A DNA stretch of 27,753 bases from a virus: the IMG/VR virus record IMGVR_UViG_3300015076_000009, positions 1-27,753 of that record, one strand, 5' to 3'. A model generated the notes under the pieces. It searched no databases, was not told the origin of the DNA, and saw nothing but the letters and a program-made list of their open reading frames with translations. Below, piece after piece: positions 13,304 through 18,256 of the stretch (position 1 is the first letter of the stretch; each line of letters starts with the position of its first letter). A program made the position numbers and the translations under genes.

Positions 13304-13486
13304 ATGTCCCGTTCCGAGTACGCTGCTAATATCGATCAACAATGCGAGCAGCCGTCCCGCGCGCAAATGCAGCAAGCTGCAATGCACGATAGCGCTTACA
13401 GCAACCTGCTGTTCGCTGTCCTCGGCTTTGCTGCTACGTGCGCAGTTGCCGCGCTCTGCGTGTTTTACATCTCCCGCTTGTTTTAA
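13304..13486 (+). CDS. Small membrane protein, 60 aa
   Basis: AAGGAG precedes the ATG by 7 bases. The first ~35 residues are polar and Gln-rich (MSRSEYAANIDQQCEQPSRA). The end is one hydrophobic helix (NLLFAVLGFAATCAVAALCV) with a short aromatic tail, so it should anchor in the inner membrane with the N-terminus facing the cytoplasm or periplasm. It forms a complete single-gene unit with promoter at 13273 and terminator at 13496. It is unrecognised; early phage membrane peptides of this kind often modify host membrane proteins or block superinfection. Confidence 0.75.
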   Translation: MSRSEYAANIDQQCEQPSRAQMQQAAMHDSAYSNLLFAVLGFAATCAVAALCVFYISRLF

Positions 13487-13495
13487 AGCTTGACA

Positions 13496-13520
13496 GCCTG
13501 CCTAGTGCGGGCTTTCTTTT
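13496..13520 (+). terminator. Rho-independent terminator
   Basis: AGCCTGC, a short loop and GCGGGCT pair with one G-T wobble, followed by TTCTTTT. It closes the 60-aa membrane gene. Confidence 0.7.
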
Positions 13521-13620
13521 ACTCTGCAGAGAAGTCCGCACTCACTTCTAACGACGCCCACCCTCTGGGCCACCATCCCGAGTGTGCCTCTTCGAACGCA
13601 TGCATTAATTCTAACAGAAA

Positions 13621-13642
13621 ACTAGGCGCTTGCGCACCTAGT
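13621..13642 (-). terminator. Hairpin terminator for the leftward 81-aa gene
   Basis: ACTAGGCGC and GCACCTAGT form a 9-10 bp stem with wobble. On the minus strand it is followed by TTTTCTGTT. It lies 14 bases after the stop at 13656. Confidence 0.6.
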
Positions 13643-13655
13643 AGTTTCGCTCAGC

Positions 13656-13901
13656 TTACTGCAAGTGTATGCAGACTTCTTCCATTGCGAACTGCAACGC
13701 GATGTCCAGCGTTGCGCAGCAGAACACGAGCTGCTGTCCGGACAGCGTTTGCATCGTGCCCTCCGCGTCCGTGCGGATCACGATAAACTCTTGTCCGCTG
13801 TTGCGCATGTTCAAATCTTCGTAGACACGAACTTCCGTGCGCTCGCTGTTGTCCGTTTGTTCTGCAACGAACGTTGCGACGCGAATTTTCTCTTGCGGCA
13901 T
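13656..13901 (-). CDS. Hypothetical protein, 81 aa
   Basis: Not recognised. The ATG at 13901 has AAGGAG 5 bases upstream, which decides it over the frame start at 13955. The protein begins MPQEKIRVATFVAEQTDNSE and has a beta-rich centre (TEVRVYEDLN, EFIVIRTDAE) and a helical end with two adjacent Cys. It follows the HTH gene in the same direction after an 93-base gap and ends at its own terminator. Confidence 0.7.
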   Translation of the reverse strand: MPQEKIRVATFVAEQTDNSERTEVRVYEDLNMRNSGQEFIVIRTDAEGTMQTLSGQQLVFCCATLDIALQFAMEEVCIHLQ

Positions 13902-13994
13902 AGCTTCTCCTTGTTGTCCAGCAGAATTGCAAACACTTACACCTAGCAGATGCAAATGTTTGCAAGCAGGCTTGCGCCTACTTGCTTGTCGTAC

Positions 13995-14243
13995 TTAGTT
14001 CGTGACGACTTGCTTCTTCATGCGCGCGTTGCGGCAGCGCACGGCAGCGGGCGTGCTCGACTCGGCGCGCCAGCGGTAGAACTGCAGGCGGACCGTCGTC
14101 GGGTGCATGCCGAGCTGTTCCGCAATTGCGGGGAGGTGCTTGCTCGTGATCACGGACGTGCTTTCCTCGAACACTTCGCGGATCACGCCGCACAGCGTTG
14201 CCTTCGTGTCGTTCATGGCTTGGGTCTTGGCTTGTTCGGACAT
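13995..14243 (-). CDS. Small helix-turn-helix protein, 82 aa
   Basis: The ATG at 14243 has GGAG 6 bases upstream. The N-terminal half is helical. Residues ~35-65 read SVITSKHLPAIAEQLGMHPT followed by TVRLQFYRWRAE. This matches a helix-turn-helix in which AEQLGMHPTTVRLQFYRW would be the turn and recognition helix. The C-terminus is basic (RCRNARMKKQ). It is a candidate reader of one of the palindrome families around it. It has its own TATAGT promoter with a TGTAAAG box. Confidence 0.7.
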   Translation of the reverse strand: MSEQAKTQAMNDTKATLCGVIREVFEESTSVITSKHLPAIAEQLGMHPTTVRLQFYRWRAESSTPAAVRCRNARMKKQVVTN

Positions 14244-14306
14244 TTTAAACTCCTGCGTGCTTTGCACTTTGGGTTGCGGGGAGCGACTTGCTTTCCCGAT
14301 GTGTTA

Positions 14307-14356
14307 ACTATAACTCAGATGCGATGCGCTGTGTCAGCGTTTTTGCATCTTTACAG
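14307..14356 (-). promoter_or_regulatory. Promoter with TGTAAAG box, copy 3 (HTH gene)
   Basis: CTGTAAAG begins at 14356 and TATAGT at 14312 on the minus strand, 44 bases apart as in copy 1, with GCATCTGAGT before the -10. Confidence 0.55.
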
Positions 14357-14458
14357 AGTAACCAGAATTGCGATTTGCGTGCGCACAGCCAACAGCAGAT
14401 CAGCCCAGCCGAAGCCGGTTGCGCGGAGCGCGTGCGAAATGTGTTGGACTGTTTGCAT
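14351..14458 (-). CDS. Possible leaderless small protein, 35 aa
   Basis: A frame MQTVQHISHALRATGFGWAD, then LLLAVRTQIAILVTL, with codon choice like its neighbours, starts six bases after a TATAAT box. No Shine-Dalgarno sequence is present, so it would be a leaderless message. The second half is hydrophobic. Its stop codon overlaps the TGTAAAG box of the next promoter. It may be only the transcribed leader of the HTH gene; the coding call is tentative. Confidence 0.4.
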   Translation of the reverse strand: MQTVQHISHALRATGFGWADLLLAVRTQIAILVTL

Positions 14459-14464
14459 GTAGCA

Positions 14465-14504
14465 ATTATAAGATGCAAAACATCTTGCAGGTGCATCTTT
14501 ACAA
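14465..14504 (-). promoter_or_regulatory. Promoter with TGTAAAG box, copy 2
   Basis: TTGTAAAG begins at 14504 and TATAAT at 14470 on the minus strand, 34 bases apart, with GCATCT directly before the -10. TGCTACATGCA follows it, exactly as in copy 1. Confidence 0.6.
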
Positions 14505-14538
14505 TGCTGGCAGATTATGCACCTGCGTGCACGCGCGC

Positions 14539-14803
14539 AAATAGCTCAGAAAATATTTTTAGGCAAGCGATATTTTGCTGCTCTTTTGTGCTAGCGCCGA
14601 AGAAAGATGTATTGCACACCTTGCTTATAAAAGAGGCACAAGTGCTAGCACATAAAAGAGCTAAAATACACCTTGCCAAATAAATATTTTCGTGCTCGCA
14701 CCGAGTAAGACATATTCTGCAACTTGCCTAGTAATGTGGCCACACTGCTAGCACAAGTCGGGCTGAAAATATCGCTTGCGCAAACTTTATTTCTGAGCTA
14801 TTT
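14539..14803. repeat. Long interrupted inverted repeat
   Basis: Left blocks AAATAGCTCAGAAA (14539-14552) and GCAAGCGATATTTT (14563-14576) recur as exact reverse complements at 14790-14803 and 14766-14779, with the same 10-base gap. TTGTGCTAGC follows each arm at the same offset inward, so about 57 bp per arm is organised alike. The ~150-base interior has the palindrome GTGCTAGCAC (14641-14650) and two ACACCTTGC copies. No gene lies inside. Confidence 0.75.
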
Positions 14804-14862
14804 ACAGCGCGTTTTATGCTCGATGTTTAGGCAGGACAAACATCTAAAAAGAGCTGATACAA

Positions 14863-14877
14863 CGGAGACACTCTCCG
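14863..14877 (+). terminator. Hairpin before the 76-aa gene, terminator or attenuator
   Basis: CGGAGA-CAC-TCTCCG is a perfect 6-bp stem followed by CCTATTTTCTT. It lies 62 bases before the next start codon, so it could end upstream transcription or act as a leader hairpin. Confidence 0.45.
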
Positions 14878-14939
14878 CCTATTTTCTTAGATACTACGTA
14901 CATGGGTTGCAAAGTGCAGCTCGCAACAAGGAGTTCCAA

Positions 14940-15170
14940 ATGTACGCACTCGAAACGATCAGCAAGGATGTCAAGTCCTACGCAACGGAAGCGAACGCAG
15001 TAAAGGCTGTGGTTGCTTACTTCGGCCCGCAAAACGACAACACGGATCGCCACTGCAACATCCTGATCGTGTGCAACGCGCAAGGGCGCTTTGTCCCGAT
15101 GTGCATCAACATTCGCCCAGGTCCGTCGTTCAGCGTGTGCCTCAACAGCGGCTTTTTCTGCGCGAACTAA
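14940..15170 (+). CDS. Hypothetical protein, 76 aa
   Basis: AAGGAG lies 6 bases before the ATG at 14940. The protein MYALETISKDVKSYATEANA has a helical N-terminal half and a beta-like second half with four Cys (HCNILIVCNAQGRFVPMCIN). It has no signal peptide and no known motif. It is preceded by the inverted-repeat region and followed by a CGGGT/ACCCG hairpin. An upstream in-frame extension to 14724 has no ribosome site. Confidence 0.7.
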   Translation: MYALETISKDVKSYATEANAVKAVVAYFGPQNDNTDRHCNILIVCNAQGRFVPMCINIRPGPSFSVCLNSGFFCAN

Positions 15171-15199
15171 GCAGCAAAAACATCGGGTGCATCTACCCG

Positions 15200-15257
15200 G
15201 TGCAAATTATAGTGCGTGCTCTAGGCGCGTGCTCTACGCGCGTGCTATAATTTGCAC
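15200..15257. repeat. 13-bp inverted repeat enclosing a triple 13-bp direct repeat, with TATAAT promoter
   Basis: GTGCAAATTATAG (15200-15212) and CTATAATTTGCAC (15245-15257) are perfect inverted copies. Between them GCGTGCTCTA-type units repeat three times with a 13-base period, the last one merging into TGCTATAAT. Each arm contains a TATAAT, one on each strand. The rightward extended -10 serves the gene at 15275. Confidence 0.7.
15246..15251 (+). promoter_or_regulatory. Extended -10 promoter for the 61-aa gene
   Basis: TGCTATAAT followed by TTGCACATCAAC and then AGGAG. The early transcribed sequence resembles that after the 13273 promoter (TGTGCATCAACAC). Confidence 0.6.
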
Positions 15258-15274
15258 ATCAACTAGGAGCTAAC

Positions 15275-15460
15275 ATGCCCAATGTCCTTACCGTGTCCGC
15301 TTTCGCGCATTTCGTAGCGATCACTCTGCAAAACGACAAAACGCATAACGTCGAGCTGCTCGGACTAATTGCGGATATGGAGGAAACCGCTCGGGACATG
15401 GATAACCCGCTGTTGGCGCAAGCTGCGCGTTTGCTTGCGCAAGCCGAACAAGAGCTATAA
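15275..15460 (+). CDS. Hypothetical helical protein, 61 aa
   Basis: AGGAG lies 5 bases before the ATG. The protein MPNVLTVSAFAHFVAITLQN continues as an acidic helical region (IADMEETARDMDNPLLAQAA, RLLAQAEQEL). It is probably a small helical bundle or coiled pair. It is a single-gene unit with its own promoter and paired hairpins downstream. No family was recognised. Confidence 0.72.
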   Translation: MPNVLTVSAFAHFVAITLQNDKTHNVELLGLIADMEETARDMDNPLLAQAARLLAQAEQEL

Positions 15461-15467
15461 TCCTCCT

Positions 15468-15513
15468 AAGCCGGTTTCCGGCTTAAGCCTGTGTCCTTTA
15501 AGAGGACAGAGGC
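15468..15513 (+). terminator. Two tandem hairpins after the 61-aa gene
   Basis: AAGCCGG-TTT-CCGGCTT is a perfect 7-bp stem. It is followed by AAGCCTGTGTCC and GGACAGAGGCTT, a 12-bp stem with one mismatch (15483-15513). No T-run follows, so it may be a structured leader or an RNase-stop for the next gene rather than a plain terminator. Confidence 0.5.
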
Positions 15514-15537
15514 TTAATCACGTAAGGAGTAAATGAT

Positions 15538-15810
15538 ATGCTGGTTTCATGCTTCAAAATTTCCGCCCCGGACGTGCAAAGCGCAGCGCAAGCGCAGGAA
15601 CTCGCGGACACGTGGGTGCACGAGCAGGATGTGTGCACAGTCGAAACGGTTAGCGTCCACGAGCTGCACTCCGACAAGCGCTACTCTGCGGAATACGAGT
15701 TCCGCGTGCACCCGTACGAGATGCATTTTTCAGGCCCGGCGCACGTCGAAAGGACCTACTTTGCACTCGAGCAGAGCCTGCATCAAATGCTCGCGCATTA
15801 CCTGGGTTAA
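15538..15810 (+). CDS. Hypothetical acidic protein, 90 aa
   Basis: The ATG at 15538 has GGAG 8 bases upstream within AAGGAGTAAATGATATG; the ATG at 15533 in another frame opens a longer but arginine/threonine-rich shadow. The protein is acidic with several His (VSVHELHSDKRYSAEYEFRV) and looks like a small alpha/beta domain. It has no recognised family. It lies between two sets of hairpins and shares its leader style with the next three genes. Confidence 0.72.
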   Translation: MLVSCFKISAPDVQSAAQAQELADTWVHEQDVCTVETVSVHELHSDKRYSAEYEFRVHPYEMHFSGPAHVERTYFALEQSLHQMLAHYLG

Positions 15811-15820
15811 AACCCTCGTC

Positions 15821-15888
15821 AGGGTGGAAACACCCTGCAAACGCCTGCGCCTCATTAGGGTGCATGCGTTTGCAACGCGCATATGCGC
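15821..15888 (+). other. Cluster of three hairpins between two small genes
   Basis: AGGGTG-GAAA-CACCCT (15821-15836) has a GNRA tetraloop. TGCAAACGC (15836-15844) pairs with GCGTTTGCA (15866-15874). GCGCATATGCGC (15877-15888) is a 12-bp palindrome right before the next ribosome site. The last could hide or expose the start of the 85-aa gene. Confidence 0.5.
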
Positions 15889-15904
15889 TTTAGGAGTAAC
15901 TGAT

Positions 15905-16162
15905 ATGCCGGAAGTAAACGCACTGCAACGCGCACGCATGGACGCAGCGCTGGAGCGCATGCGGGACCTCGGAGTGACTGCGCACGAACTGTTTGCCTAC
16001 ACGGTTGCGCAAGGCGCAATTGAGATCACGCGCGGCATGCAAGAAGAAGACCCGGAAGTGGATATGCCGGAAACGTGCGAAGCATATCTGGAAACCGAGG
16101 AAGAGTCGCTGAACGACACGGCAGACGCCTGGTTGTCCTACCTGCTCAATTCCGGTGCATAA
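15905..16162 (+). CDS. Hypothetical acidic helical protein, 85 aa
   Basis: The start at 15905 has TAGGAGTAACTGATATG, the same leader pattern as the gene at 15538. The protein begins MPEVNALQRARMDAALERMR, is helical, and becomes strongly acidic (MQEEDPEVDMPETCEAYLET, EEES). A long in-frame extension upstream is arginine/threonine-rich and is rejected. Very acidic phage proteins sometimes mimic DNA, but that is only a thought here. A terminator follows. Confidence 0.72.
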   Translation: MPEVNALQRARMDAALERMRDLGVTAHELFAYTVAQGAIEITRGMQEEDPEVDMPETCEAYLETEEESLNDTADAWLSYLLNSGA

Positions 16163-16168
16163 CGCGCC

Positions 16169-16190
16169 CGGGCCAGAACTAGGCCCGTTT
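16169..16190 (+). terminator. Rho-independent terminator
   Basis: CGGGCC-agaacta-GGCCCG followed by TTT, seven bases after the stop of the 85-aa gene. Confidence 0.7.
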
Positions 16191-16210
16191 CTGGCGAGTA
16201 CGCACGAACC

Positions 16211-16335
16211 GAGGGTTTGTCCCCCTGAGTATTGACCCTATGAGGGTATACCCTCTGATGGTTAGTACCCAGAGTAGAAACCCTCTGATAGAATACCCTG
16301 TAAATATTTACCCTCAGGTGCCTCACGCTGAGGCA
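16211..16335. repeat. ACCCTC/GAGGGT site array
   Basis: GAGGGTATACCCTC is a perfect 14-bp palindrome at 16242-16255. Single sites lie at 16211 (GAGGGTT), 16234 (GACCCTA), 16279 (AACCCTCTGA), 16294 (TACCCTG) and 16309 (TACCCTCAGG). A TGCCTCA-CGC-TGAGGCA hairpin ends the array (16319-16335). The same sites recur near 11931, 13218, 16776 and 16791. Confidence 0.6.
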
Positions 16336-16375
16336 TGTTGGTAAGCGCTCACGAGCCCGGTTCCGACCTATAAAG

Positions 16376-16464
16376 AAGCATGCTTTTTCAAAAACGTCTG
16401 GATTCGTTTTTGCCTAGTTTTGGAGAAGCATGCTTTTTCTTCCCCGCAACAAAGAAGCATGCTT
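16376..16464. repeat. AAGCATGCTT cluster 1 (three copies)
   Basis: Copies at 16376-16385, 16426-16435 and 16455-16464, the last extended to AAAGAAGCATGCTTCTTT. A 26-bp sequence (16397-16422) between copies 1 and 2 recurs at 16849-16874 with one mismatch. The last copy is 19 bases before the ATG at 16484. Confidence 0.75.
16397..16422 (+). repeat. 26-bp direct repeat, copy A
   Basis: TCTGGATTCGTTTTTGCCTA and six more bases. Copy B at 16849-16874 differs only at one position. Both precede small genes with the AAGCATGCTT operators, as if the control region had been duplicated. Confidence 0.7.
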
Positions 16465-16483
16465 CTTTTATCTAGGAGTTGAT

Positions 16484-16699
16484 ATGACAATTCGTACTGG
16501 AACTGTTGCCGTCCCGTTCTTCTGCGGAACGCGAAACGAGTTCGATCCTGTGCTGCACTGCAACATTCAGAAGCGCGCATACTGGACAGTTGGCACCGAC
16601 GTGCACGTCCTGGAATCCCGTCCTGGACAGATCTATATCGAACTGCCCAACGGAACGAAAGCCTGGGTCGGTTTGTCGCGGGTGCACTTGAACGACTGA
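16484..16699 (+). CDS. Hypothetical small beta protein, 71 aa
   Basis: TAGGAGTTGATATG gives a clear ribosome site. The protein MTIRTGTVAVPFFCGTRNEF is beta-rich and contains WTVGTDVHVLESRPGQIYIE, then LPNGTKAWVGLSRV. That alternation resembles an SH3-like barrel, although no family was matched. It is expressed from the region controlled by AAGCATGCTT cluster 1. Confidence 0.72.
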   Translation: MTIRTGTVAVPFFCGTRNEFDPVLHCNIQKRAYWTVGTDVHVLESRPGQIYIELPNGTKAWVGLSRVHLND

Positions 16700-16722
16700 T
16701 CTATATCAGCGAACTTGCTGAA

Positions 16723-16803
16723 GTGAGCACTCACGAACGAGCGCAGGTTTGTTCGTGCTCACTATCCTGAGAGTTTACCCTCTAGCTGAGAACCCTCAGG
16801 ATA
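16723..16803. repeat. Palindromes after the 71-aa gene
   Basis: GTGAG-CA-CTCAC (16723-16734) is related to the GTAAGCGCTTAC palindrome. TATCCTGAG (16763-16771) and CTCAGGATA (16795-16803) form a perfect 9-bp inverted repeat enclosing ACCCTC sites at 16776 and 16791. Confidence 0.55.
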
Positions 16804-16848
16804 CTGATCAAGCATTTGGCCCGGATCCTCGGTAGATTTTGCAAAAGC

Positions 16849-16874
16849 TCTGGATTCGTTTTTACCTAGTTTTG
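16849..16874 (+). repeat. 26-bp direct repeat, copy B
   Basis: Differs from 16397-16422 at a single base (G to A at position 16). It lies 14 bases before AAGCATGCTT cluster 2. Confidence 0.7.
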
Positions 16875-16887
16875 ACTTTTGCTTGAA

Positions 16888-16948
16888 AAGCATGCTTCTT
16901 TGTTTTTGCGAAAAGCATGCTTCTTTCTGCTACAATAAAAGCATGCTT
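16888..16948. promoter_or_regulatory. Operator-promoter: AAGCATGCTT cluster 2 overlapping a TACAAT promoter
   Basis: Copies at 16888-16897, 16913-16922 and 16939-16948 are spaced 25 and 26 bp. A -10 box TACAAT (16931-16936) lies between the second and third copies. The second copy fills the -35/-10 spacer and the third covers the start point. This is the layout of a three-site repressor-controlled promoter. The gene at 16964 follows after a GGAC ribosome site. Confidence 0.7.
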
Positions 16949-16963
16949 TGAAAGGACTTTGAT

Positions 16964-17233
16964 ATGACGAATTCTACAACGCTTGCCATCTTCGACGGAC
17001 GATACGTGGTTTCTGCAACCGGTGAGGACTACGAAGCGTCTGACCATAGTGTCGGACTGCAAGGCGGCTTCACATCGTTCGTGCTGAACAGCGCCTTCAA
17101 TGGCGTCACCAAGGAAGACTTAACCGAAGAGCAGTTGCGCGAGATCAATATTCGAATCGACAATAGCTCGTTCGAGACGGAGCGCATCCTCGAAGCGCTG
17201 GACGCTGCATACGATCCGGGTTGCGACGACTGA
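16964..17233 (+). CDS. Hypothetical acidic protein, 89 aa
   Basis: AAGGACTTTGATATG precedes the start, the same leader form as the three genes before. The protein MTNSTTLAIFDGRYVVSATG is acidic and ends with a helical segment (TEEQLREINIRIDNSSFETE) and CDD. It is unrecognised. Three operators overlap its promoter, so tight control is expected. Confidence 0.73.
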   Translation: MTNSTTLAIFDGRYVVSATGEDYEASDHSVGLQGGFTSFVLNSAFNGVTKEDLTEEQLREINIRIDNSSFETERILEALDAAYDPGCDD

Positions 17234-17380
17234 CCTTGCGTTACACTGCAACTCCTGCGGCCTGCATGTGGCTAGCGAGTGCACACCAACCTTGGATGAT
17301 CAAGTGCCTGAATCAGATCGACCCTTGCCTATCAGTTTCTGGTCCCAACCTGTCCCTGCAGCGACAGCGGACCAGGATAA

Positions 17381-17418
17381 AAGCATGCTTCTTTCTGCAG
17401 AGGAAGAAAAGCATGCTT
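17381..17418. repeat. AAGCATGCTT cluster 3 (two copies)
   Basis: Copies at 17381-17390 and 17409-17418. The 20 bases from 17379 are identical to those at 16911-16930 in cluster 2, so part of the operator-promoter was copied. The first copy contains the ATG proposed for the next gene. Confidence 0.7.
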
Positions 17419-17909
17419 CTGATCTGAATCTTAACGATTGGATGCCGAGCTTCGATTCCAAGGGTTTGACACGCGCCGACGTGCAAGCGCTGTACGGAAC
17501 GTTCAGCCAGCAGATGGGTCAAGAGCTTCGCACGTACGAACAGATCTATCAGCATGTCTGCATGGTTCAGATTGCTATGCAGAAGCAACCGCAAGCAAAT
17601 ATCGATCCGGTTTGGGTTGCGCAGCACGATGCATTCACACCGAAAATTTTTGTTGGGGAAGACCCGGCAAGCGCTTCCGCAGCGGACGCTATGGAAGCGC
17701 AGGACAACGCACACGCACAGCAGGCAAGCGCTTTGCCGCGTGCTCAACTCCACGATATCGCAGAGGCTGCGCGCCTATCCTGGAAGGATGCTGTCGAGCA
17801 ACGCCGAAAAGCTGTATCAGACTGGGATGAATACGTCCGCATGAAGCATGCGGACTACGATCAAGCAAAAGCCAACCTGAAGGCTTTTCGAAAGCATGCT
17901 TCTACGTAG
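17385..17909 (+). CDS. Hypothetical protein, 174 aa, start codon inside an operator
   Basis: The frame is open from a GTG at 17268 without a ribosome site. AGGA lies 7 bases before the ATG at 17385, which is chosen. The protein is helical, with DWMPSFDSKGLTRADVQALY, an Ala/Gln-rich middle and a basic helical end (EQRRKAVSDWDEYVRMKHAD, YDQAKANLKAF). No domain was recognised. Four AAGCATGCTT copies lie in or touching the frame: two at the start, and one at the end encoding KHAS plus one just after. If the longer start is real, cluster 3 lies within the coding sequence. Confidence 0.65.
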   Translation: MLLSAEEEKHASDLNLNDWMPSFDSKGLTRADVQALYGTFSQQMGQELRTYEQIYQHVCMVQIAMQKQPQANIDPVWVAQHDAFTPKIFVGEDPASASAADAMEAQDNAHAQQASALPRAQLHDIAEAARLSWKDAVEQRRKAVSDWDEYVRMKHADYDQAKANLKAFRKHAST

Positions 17910-17925
17910 ATAGGAAAGCATGCTT
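17892..17925. promoter_or_regulatory. AAGCATGCTT cluster 4 with possible promoter
   Basis: Copies at 17892-17901 and 17916-17925, spaced 24 bp. A TAGATA box (17907-17912) lies between them, in the same relation as TACAAT in cluster 2. It precedes the HTH and primase operon. A second possible promoter, TTGCGA-N18-TAAACT, lies at 17950-17979. Confidence 0.55.
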
Positions 17926-18019
17926 ACGGCAATTTTCACTTAACAGATGTTGCGATCGGTAGGGACGCGCTGCTAAACTGCACTCCCGCATCGCTTTTTA
18001 CGAAACTTCGGAAGCGCAC

Positions 18020-18256
18020 ATGAGTTCAACAACTGCCCAGGACCGTTTTAACGAGAAGTATGTCTCGTCGCGGGAGATCCTGAAGCGCCTGAAGGTGACG
18101 CGCCCCACGATCAGCAAAGCTCGAACACGGGGATTGCTGCCTGATCCTATTGTCATTCACGATACGCTGATCTTCCTGTGGGAACGGGAAGTGGTGGAGC
18201 CATACATCGCGGCGTGGGAACTCCTGCTCAATGCGAAGCGTGCACACAAGCAATGA
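18020..18256 (+). CDS. Helix-turn-helix DNA-binding protein, 78 aa
   Basis: GGAAG lies 5 bases before the ATG. The region YVSSREILKRLKVTRPTISK, then ARTRGLLPDP, is a winged-helix or MerR/excisionase-like HTH: helix SSREILKRL, turn, and recognition helix TRPTISKARTRG. The rest is an alpha-helical tail (ILWE...YIAAWELLLNAKR). Its stop overlaps the primase start as ATGA. It could repress this operon, load the primase at the origin, or read the AAGCATGCTT sites just upstream; sequence alone cannot say which. Confidence 0.78.
   Translation: MSSTTAQDRFNEKYVSSREILKRLKVTRPTISKARTRGLLPDPIVIHDTLIFLWEREVVEPYIAAWELLLNAKRAHKQ

Noticed and set aside
14539-14803. Insertion sequence or MITE
   Set aside because: The arms are interrupted, no target-site duplication is evident and there is no transposase; protein sites explain it better.
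14724-14939. N-terminal extension of the 76-aa gene
   Set aside because: It crosses the inverted repeat and a hairpin, and AAGGAG marks the start at 14940.
15533-15904. N-terminal extension giving a 209-aa frame
   Set aside because: It is Arg/Thr/Ser-rich, out of frame with the real gene at 15538, and a good ribosome site marks the later start at 15905.
11749-17940. CRISPR array
   Set aside because: Repeats are short palindromes at uneven distances with no equal-length spacers and no cas genes.
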